Source: Methanofollis liminatans DSM 4140 (GTDB taxonomy: Archaea; Halobacteriota; Methanomicrobia; Methanomicrobiales; Methanofollaceae). From it: 64,000 bases of DNA. The DNA lies in assembly GCF_000275865.1 (NCBI RefSeq), contig NZ_CM001555.1:1577099-1641098 (forward strand), given 5' to 3'. Both the position numbers and the translations under genes were made by a program. Below are positions 60,684 through 64,000 of this stretch, one piece after another. The notes under the pieces are model-generated. The model was not told the origin of the DNA. It did no database searches and saw only the letters and a program-made list of their open reading frames with translations. Numbering within the stretch: the first letter of the stretch is position 1; the number at the start of each line of letters is the position of its first letter.

Positions 60684-61654
60684 CAGGCGAAACAATCGAG
60701 CGTGAACTCAAAGCGATATCGAAGTCTTATACCAGGATTGCAGAGCAGGTTGGAAAATTCGTGGTGGGCAACACACCCCTCATCGAGATGATCTTCGTCA
60801 GCATGCTCAGCGAGGGGCATATCCTTCTTGAAGGAGTGCCGGGCACGGCCAAGACCGTCATTGCAAAGACGGTAGCAGCCCTTTCAGGCTGTGATTTCAG
60901 ACGCATTCAATGCGCCGTCGATATGCAGCCAGCCGACATCGTCGGGGTGCGGATGTATGATACGGAGCGGAAGGATTTTGTCCTGAAAAAAGGGCCGATC
61001 TTCTCCAATTTCATTCTGGTCGACGAGATCAACCGGGTCAGCCCGCGCACGCAGAGCGCCTTCATCGAGGCAATGAGCGAGCGGCAGACCACGATCGACG
61101 GGATTACGCACCCGTTTACCGATCCGTTCTTCGTGATCGCCACCCAGAACCCGTACGAGTTCGAGGGCACCTTCCCCCTCATCGAGGCCCAGAAGGACCG
61201 GTTCATGTTCAGCACAAAACTCAGGTACCTTGACGCCGACGAGGAACTTGAGATCATCAGACGGGAGAGCACCGGCTATCTCGACTGGGACGCCTACCGG
61301 TCGGCGATCGCCCCGGTGCTTACGCCCGATATGATCCGGCATTTCATCGGGACGGTCAGGAGTGTGCGGGCTGAAGAGCCGATCCTCAGGTATATCAGGG
61401 ACATCGTCCTCGAAACGCGGAAACACGACGATATCTGGCTCGGCGCCAGCCCCAGGGCGTCAATCGCCTTTGTGCGCGGCAGCAAGGCCCTTGCTGCACT
61501 GAACGGGAGAGAATATGTTATTCCTGACGATGTAAAGCGGATCGCACGGCTCGCCCTGCCCCATCGCCTGATCTTGAGACGAGAGTCCGATCTCGGCGGT
61601 GTGACGACCGGCGAGGTCACCGAAGATATCCTTGCGGCGGTCGAGGTGCTGTAA
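60680..61654 (+). CDS. MoxR-family AAA+ ATPase
   Basis: The 324-residue ATPase has Walker A GVPGTAKT, Walker B ILVDEINR, sensor 1 IATQNPYEFEGTFPL and the MoxR-typical ARXSPRAS segment (LGASPRASIAFV). MoxR ATPases act as chaperones for vWA- or DUF58-containing partners. ATG 60680 overlaps the DUF4350 stop (ATGA). It is adjacent to the DUF58 gene with no gap. Confidence 0.93.
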   Translation: MTGETIERELKAISKSYTRIAEQVGKFVVGNTPLIEMIFVSMLSEGHILLEGVPGTAKTVIAKTVAALSGCDFRRIQCAVDMQPADIVGVRMYDTERKDFVLKKGPIFSNFILVDEINRVSPRTQSAFIEAMSERQTTIDGITHPFTDPFFVIATQNPYEFEGTFPLIEAQKDRFMFSTKLRYLDADEELEIIRRESTGYLDWDAYRSAIAPVLTPDMIRHFIGTVRSVRAEEPILRYIRDIVLETRKHDDIWLGASPRASIAFVRGSKALAALNGREYVIPDDVKRIARLALPHRLILRRESDLGGVTTGEVTEDILAAVEVL

Positions 61655-62962
61655 GTGGAGGTCGGCCGGAGTGTGCAGGCCGCGCTCCTCTTCACCGTCA
61701 TACTTGCAGGGTTCTCGATCCTCGCCGACAGCGTTGCCGCCGCTCTTGGCGCCTGCACCCTCGGGGCGTTTCTGGTCTCGCGCTCTGCCGTAGCATCGTT
61801 TCATTTCAGGACGGTTGCCGGATCGCTCTCCATCGAACGCACGCTGGAAAAAAAAGTGGTAAAACAGGACGCCTCGATCGAGGTCGGGATAAAGGTCAGG
61901 GTCAGGGTGCCGCAGGGGGTCGCCCTGCTGATCGAGGATCTCCCGCCGGTCGGGGCGCGGGTTATAGAGGGGGTCTGCTCCCTTCAGATCCAGGGGCCGT
62001 TTGATGGTGAAGAGACGACCACCTACCGCATGACGGTGCCGACAGAGGGACGTGTCAGGTTCGCCGGGGTGAGGGTCGATATACCCGACCACTTTTTCCC
62101 GAAATCGGCAACATTTGCCGGGGAATCCATGCAGATGCCCGGTTTTATGGTCAAACCAAACAGGCTGTTTCTGACGCACCGTGGAGGGCACGAGACGCGG
62201 GGGCCTGAAGAGCGCCGACTCTACTCGGCGTCTTCGGACCTTGTCAGGTCGTTCAGAGAATTTGTCGACGGCGACGATTACCGGAACGTCGACTGGAAAA
62301 TGACGGCAAAACACGATGCCCTCTATATAAAGGAATATTCAGCAGAGATCGCTGCACCCCCCCTGATCCTGGTCGATATCCCGCAGGTGCCGGTGGATCC
62401 CTCGGTGCGCTCGGCATTTCTCGATACCGTGCAGGCGGCGGTCGCCACCTGGATGCAGGAGTCGGGATCAGTCTCCCTCATGATCATAAAAGGGCCGGCA
62501 GTCCTCTCGTTTCTCCCTAAAGATACCGATTACGCCGGGGTGCTGCGTGCCATTCCGGCTTCATGGGACACGATTCAAGAGACATGGTTCTACCGTTCAC
62601 GCCCTGCATCAGGTCTGCAGATGGAGATCGCCGCCCTTTCAAAGATGGCGAAAAAAGAGGGGGAGGAAAGCGACTCTAAAAAATACTTTGCCAACCTCTC
62701 GGCATATTACACCGCGGTTCTGGCCGGAAGAAGCCTCTCGGTCTTTGAAGAGCAGGTCGCCAGAGCGCTCTGGAGGCTCAACCCCGGACGCATCGATATT
62801 TTCTCGTGCAACACAGGAGATCAGAGTCATATTCGTCTGGTGACCAGCATCGCAGAGCACCAGGGAATAGCGGTGGAGGTCTGGGCACAGAAGGGCCAGG
62901 AGAAGACGGCGGTGTTCGAGCGGATCGGGTTCGATCAGAGAGCGGGGGCGGAGGCGGCATGA
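61655..62962 (+). CDS. DUF58 domain protein
   Basis: The 435-residue protein has two N-terminal membrane helices, a beta-rich domain and the DUF58 signature (SDLVRSFREFVDGDDYRNVDWKMTAKHDALYIKEY), then a vWA-like region. DUF58 proteins work with MoxR ATPases, perhaps in secretion or envelope assembly. It starts at GTG 61655, directly after the moxR stop. The next gene overlaps its end. Confidence 0.88.
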   Translation: MEVGRSVQAALLFTVILAGFSILADSVAAALGACTLGAFLVSRSAVASFHFRTVAGSLSIERTLEKKVVKQDASIEVGIKVRVRVPQGVALLIEDLPPVGARVIEGVCSLQIQGPFDGEETTTYRMTVPTEGRVRFAGVRVDIPDHFFPKSATFAGESMQMPGFMVKPNRLFLTHRGGHETRGPEERRLYSASSDLVRSFREFVDGDDYRNVDWKMTAKHDALYIKEYSAEIAAPPLILVDIPQVPVDPSVRSAFLDTVQAAVATWMQESGSVSLMIIKGPAVLSFLPKDTDYAGVLRAIPASWDTIQETWFYRSRPASGLQMEIAALSKMAKKEGEESDSKKYFANLSAYYTAVLAGRSLSVFEEQVARALWRLNPGRIDIFSCNTGDQSHIRLVTSIAEHQGIAVEVWAQKGQEKTAVFERIGFDQRAGAEAA

Positions 62963-63426
62963 ACGCCGGGGCCGGTGCATGGGCCGTCCTGATCCTGCCG
63001 GCAATTGTTGCAGCCGGTATCGCTGCATATGCCAATCTGGGGATCTATTCGGGTATATTTTCAATCGTGTACCTTTTCGCCGCCATTTATTCGATAAAAT
63101 GGGGGTCTGAAGGCTGGATACTGGTCTTCGCCGCAGGAGAGCCGCTTGTGCTGGCGACGGCGGCGGCGTCCCCCATCTTCATCGTCCCGGTCCAGGTTAC
63201 CGTGCTCTGGGCGGCGATGCTGAGCGGCTGGGGAGGGGAAGGCCGGATTTCGATTCTCAAATGGGTGGTTCTGGGAGGGGCGATCGTCGGGATCGCAGGC
63301 ATAGGGGCGATCCGCACCGTTCATGCCCTGCCGCTTCTTTCCGGCGCGGCGTGTGCAGGGATCGCTGCCGTCGCAATCGTGTGGCTTGGCGAACTCCGCC
63401 TGAAGAAAAAGGTCGGGATACAATGA
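62959..63426 (+). CDS. Hypothetical multi-helix membrane protein
   Basis: The 155-residue protein is almost entirely hydrophobic, with about five helices (WAVLILPAIVAAGIAAY, SIVYLFAAIY, GWILVFAAGEPLVLATAA, TVLWAAMLSGW, ALPLLSGAACAGIAAVAIV). It is coupled to the DUF58 gene by an ATGA overlap and to the next gene likewise. No family recognised. Confidence 0.7.
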   Translation: MNAGAGAWAVLILPAIVAAGIAAYANLGIYSGIFSIVYLFAAIYSIKWGSEGWILVFAAGEPLVLATAAASPIFIVPVQVTVLWAAMLSGWGGEGRISILKWVVLGGAIVGIAGIGAIRTVHALPLLSGAACAGIAAVAIVWLGELRLKKKVGIQ

Positions 63427-64000
63427 TGAGAAAACAGGAGTACAATGACTATTTCCTCAGCGGTGCAGTCCTGATCGGGCTCTCTGCCCTGGTGATCGTC
63501 GTCGCCCTCGTCATGGGGAGGGGCGACATGACCGGAGCCGTCCTGGTCGTGAGCGGGATCGCGTGTTTCGTCGGTGGGCTCTTTGTCCTGACGCTTTCGA
63601 AAGGTGAGCCTGTGGACCCGGCATATGTGGGCATTCTCCCTGCTGCCGGGACGATCAACCTCAGCCGGGTGGCATCGGACCTCGGCCTGATGGGCGACGG
63701 GATCTATATCCCGCAGAAAGGCGGTTCACCCTCGGTTCTCCAGCTCGTCCCGGCCGGATCGTTTGAGGGCGCGGATCTGAAGGGCGATTTTTCCTTTGCG
63801 ACGGAAAAAGGTTCGACCGGACTGGTCATGATCCCGCAGGGGCTGCCCCTCCTCGAACAGATCCGGAGAGATGCCGGACTGGTCGTGCCGTCCAGCGAAC
63901 CCAAGGTGCTTGCTTCACTCAAGGAGGTCTGCTCAGAGATACTGGAGATAGCCGAGAGCACGACTGCCGTGAGAAGCGGGGAGAGCATCGTCGTGAGGCT
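63423..64000 (+). CDS. Hypothetical membrane protein, truncated by the window edge
   Basis: From ATG 63423 an open frame runs to the end of the window: MMRKQEYNDYFLSGAVLIG with two N-terminal helices, then a soluble domain (YVGILPAAGTINLSRVASDLGLMGDGIYIPQKGGS split over residues about 67-101). This resembles proteins of the DUF7982 type, but I am not certain. It is coupled to the preceding gene (ATGA) and is the seventh gene of the operon, which continues beyond the right edge. Confidence 0.65.
   Translation, partial: MMRKQEYNDYFLSGAVLIGLSALVIVVALVMGRGDMTGAVLVVSGIACFVGGLFVLTLSKGEPVDPAYVGILPAAGTINLSRVASDLGLMGDGIYIPQKGGSPSVLQLVPAGSFEGADLKGDFSFATEKGSTGLVMIPQGLPLLEQIRRDAGLVVPSSEPKVLASLKEVCSEILEIAESTTAVRSGESIVVR

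Overview
The window looks like chromosomal DNA of a methanogenic euryarchaeon, most likely order Methanomicrobiales (a Methanofollis- or Methanoculleus-like genome; the genus cannot be fixed from this sequence alone). The reasons are: archaeal-only genes (transcription factor E, Trm56, archaeal-type AlaRS, an archaeal DHH/RecJ-like protein), methanogen-specific genes (methanogenesis marker 8/DUF2099, the DUF39-NIL/ferredoxin-UPF0280 homocysteine set, a RFAP-synthase-like GHMP protein, an EchABCDEF energy-converting hydrogenase), archaeal TATA boxes about 25 nt ahead of starts with several apparently leaderless genes, and high GC content. No rRNA, CRISPR array or intact transposon was seen. One tRNA (Leu, GAG) is present.

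Layout. 0-4.3 kb: PhoU/TrkA-C regulator, DHH-OB phosphoesterase, DUF3821 surface protein. 4.3-7.6 kb: SpoIIAA-like protein, ACT + UPF0210 pair, a 540-bp hairpin-rich gap, a small winged-helix gene. 7.9-11.3 kb: small GTPase, lipoprotein, adenine deaminase and DUF2099. 11.4-21.1 kb: a MacB-like ABC exporter with a surface accessory protein, then a winged-helix/FHA protein, a membrane Ser/Thr kinase, a secreted repeat protein, a decayed partial duplication of the last two, a second copy of the small winged-helix gene, and a PP2C phosphatase. 21-29 kb: membrane acyltransferase, two receiver/PAS signalling proteins, polyprenol-kinase-like protein, surface protein, two-domain rubredoxin, tRNA-Leu. 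29-33 kb: ACT regulator facing a tightly coupled five-gene operon (HTH, trm56, ATP-grasp, tfe, HD). 33-36.7 kb: homocysteine biosynthesis operon, divergent from NIF3-SWIM. 36.7-44.2 kb: alaS with a membrane ArsR-like regulator, a seven-repeat propeller-dockerin surface protein, hisH with a PUA/PAPS-reductase-like protein. 44.3-49.4 kb: ech operon. 49.5-52.5 kb: FAD oxidoreductase with two glycosyltransferases. 52.6-57.7 kb: radical SAM protein, DUF2148 + GHMP pair, lipoprotein, hydrolase, secreted protein. 57.8-64 kb: a seven-gene MoxR/DUF58/DUF4350/DUF4129 operon that runs off the right edge.

The part most likely to be undescribed is 11.4-21.1 kb. It combines a eukaryote-type phosphorylation toolkit (FHA reader, transmembrane kinase writer, PP2C eraser) with an ABC exporter and a secreted repeat protein. 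Next to the kinase lies a degenerate second copy of its 3' end plus the start region and tail of the repeat protein, so the pair was duplicated as a unit. Functions are inferred from motifs and context; no database search was run.
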